From assembly GCA_012522045.1 (NCBI GenBank), contig JAAYLC010000116.1, forward strand, positions 1 to 41,717: a stretch of 41,717 nucleotides of DNA, written 5' to 3'. The stretch's first letter is position 1. Every line of letters starts with the position of its first letter. This stretch comes from Bacteroidota bacterium (GTDB taxonomy: Bacteria; Bacteroidota; Bacteroidia; Flavobacteriales; Flavobacteriaceae). Of the stretch, positions 41,597-41,717 are shown piece after piece. The notes under the pieces are model-generated. The model was not told the origin of the DNA. It was given only the letters and a program-made list of their open reading frames with translations, and did not search any database. Both the position numbers and the translations under genes were made by a program.

Positions 41597-41717
41597 AAGT
41601 ACACAAATTTACAAAAAGAGCTAATAGAAAATTGCATTTTATGCTTTATTCCGAAAAATAAACGAGGTTTTGCCAGTCAGTTTGAAATGGCGGATATTTT
41701 CAAATGTATTGTCCATA
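41588..41717 (+). mobile_element. 5' end of an insertion sequence transposase gene, IS5-type (DUF4096-like), cut by window end
   Basis: From ATG 41588 the frame is open for 43 codons to the window end and reads MNCKYTNLQKELIEN, then ILCFIPKNKRGFASQFEMAD, then IFKCIVH. I recognise the pattern of Bacteroidota IS5-family transposase N-termini (xKYxxLTxELxExxILPxLxxxKRGF...xEIFNCILYKLxTGxQW), a DUF4096-like helical domain preceding the DDE core. Only the first ~43 residues are visible, so family assignment is tentative and an IS91-type or unrelated protein is possible. Start lies inside an inverted repeat. Confidence 0.5.

Noticed and set aside
41588-41717. IS91-type (Y2) transposase
   Set aside because: The 'ADIF' stretch looked suggestive, but the KYxxL...KRGF pattern and its spacing fit IS5-type N-termini better; it remains a minor alternative.
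1-41717. CRISPR array, prophage, rRNA operon or known defence island
   Set aside because: No direct repeats with regular spacing, no phage structural or integrase genes, and no rRNA-like stretches were seen; the content is housekeeping.

Overview
This AT-rich window has the gene content and gene order of a Flavobacteriia (Bacteroidota) chromosome. The evidence is the set of lineage-typical families (DUF2911, DUF4290, DUF4834, DUF6495, DUF4129/DUF4350, START-like, PorV-free outer-membrane 'transporter'), the repeated TAnnTTTG -7 promoter elements, weak Shine-Dalgarno use, and frequent TTG/GTG starts. It is mostly a housekeeping region; only the last ~130 bases look mobile.

Layout. 1-6077 (+): a tightly packed, partly overlapping membrane/AAA+ cluster: SpoIIM-like, polytopic membrane protein, DUF4129, DUF4350, MoxR ATPase, DUF58. 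6138-7976: OxyR converging on a DUF2911 lipid-envelope/periplasmic protein across a shared terminator. 8174-11070: a coiled-coil membrane protein converging on murA, DUF4290 and a DUF493 protein. 11149-14545 (+): P-loop ATPase, RecQ, Fmt. 14720-16977: HU, YqgE/AlgH, then on the minus strand a class-IV aminotransferase and a START-like protein. 17176-20159: tRNA-Met and hisS (-), and a MacB-type permease (+). 20163-26707 (-): DUF6495, rplI-rpsR-rpsF, priA, then the nadC-yihY-DUF2147 group. 26825-32005: rlmH, a CarboxypepD_reg-like exported protein, DUF4834, an outer-membrane protein, a GNAT enzyme and a glutaryl-CoA-dehydrogenase-like flavoenzyme. 32085-35041 (-): ferredoxin, ferredoxin-NADP reductase, Nfu and Mrp, a coherent Fe-S/electron-transfer block. 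35151-36801 (-): an alkyltransferase-like protein, a LysE exporter and trmB. 36923-41460: a glycosyltransferase (+), then a PhoR/PhoB-like pair, a YpdA-family flavoprotein and rpe on the minus strand. 41588-end: the 5' end of what looks like an IS5-type transposase gene.

The most notable observations are two otherwise intact conserved genes each broken by one in-frame stop codon: a TAG near the 5' end of the SpoIIM-like gene (60-62), and a TGA exactly at a conserved glycine of the class-IV aminotransferase (15936-15938). Reading is preserved in the same frame on both sides in each case. They may be recent nonsense mutations, sequencing/assembly errors, or recoded/leaky stops. Others are an IS start codon inside an inverted repeat, an outward-facing promoter at the IS edge pointing into rpe, MurA with Asp at the fosfomycin-target Cys position, and an MGMT homologue with PAHR in place of PCHR. 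I saw no CRISPR array, prophage, rRNA operon or obvious new defence system.
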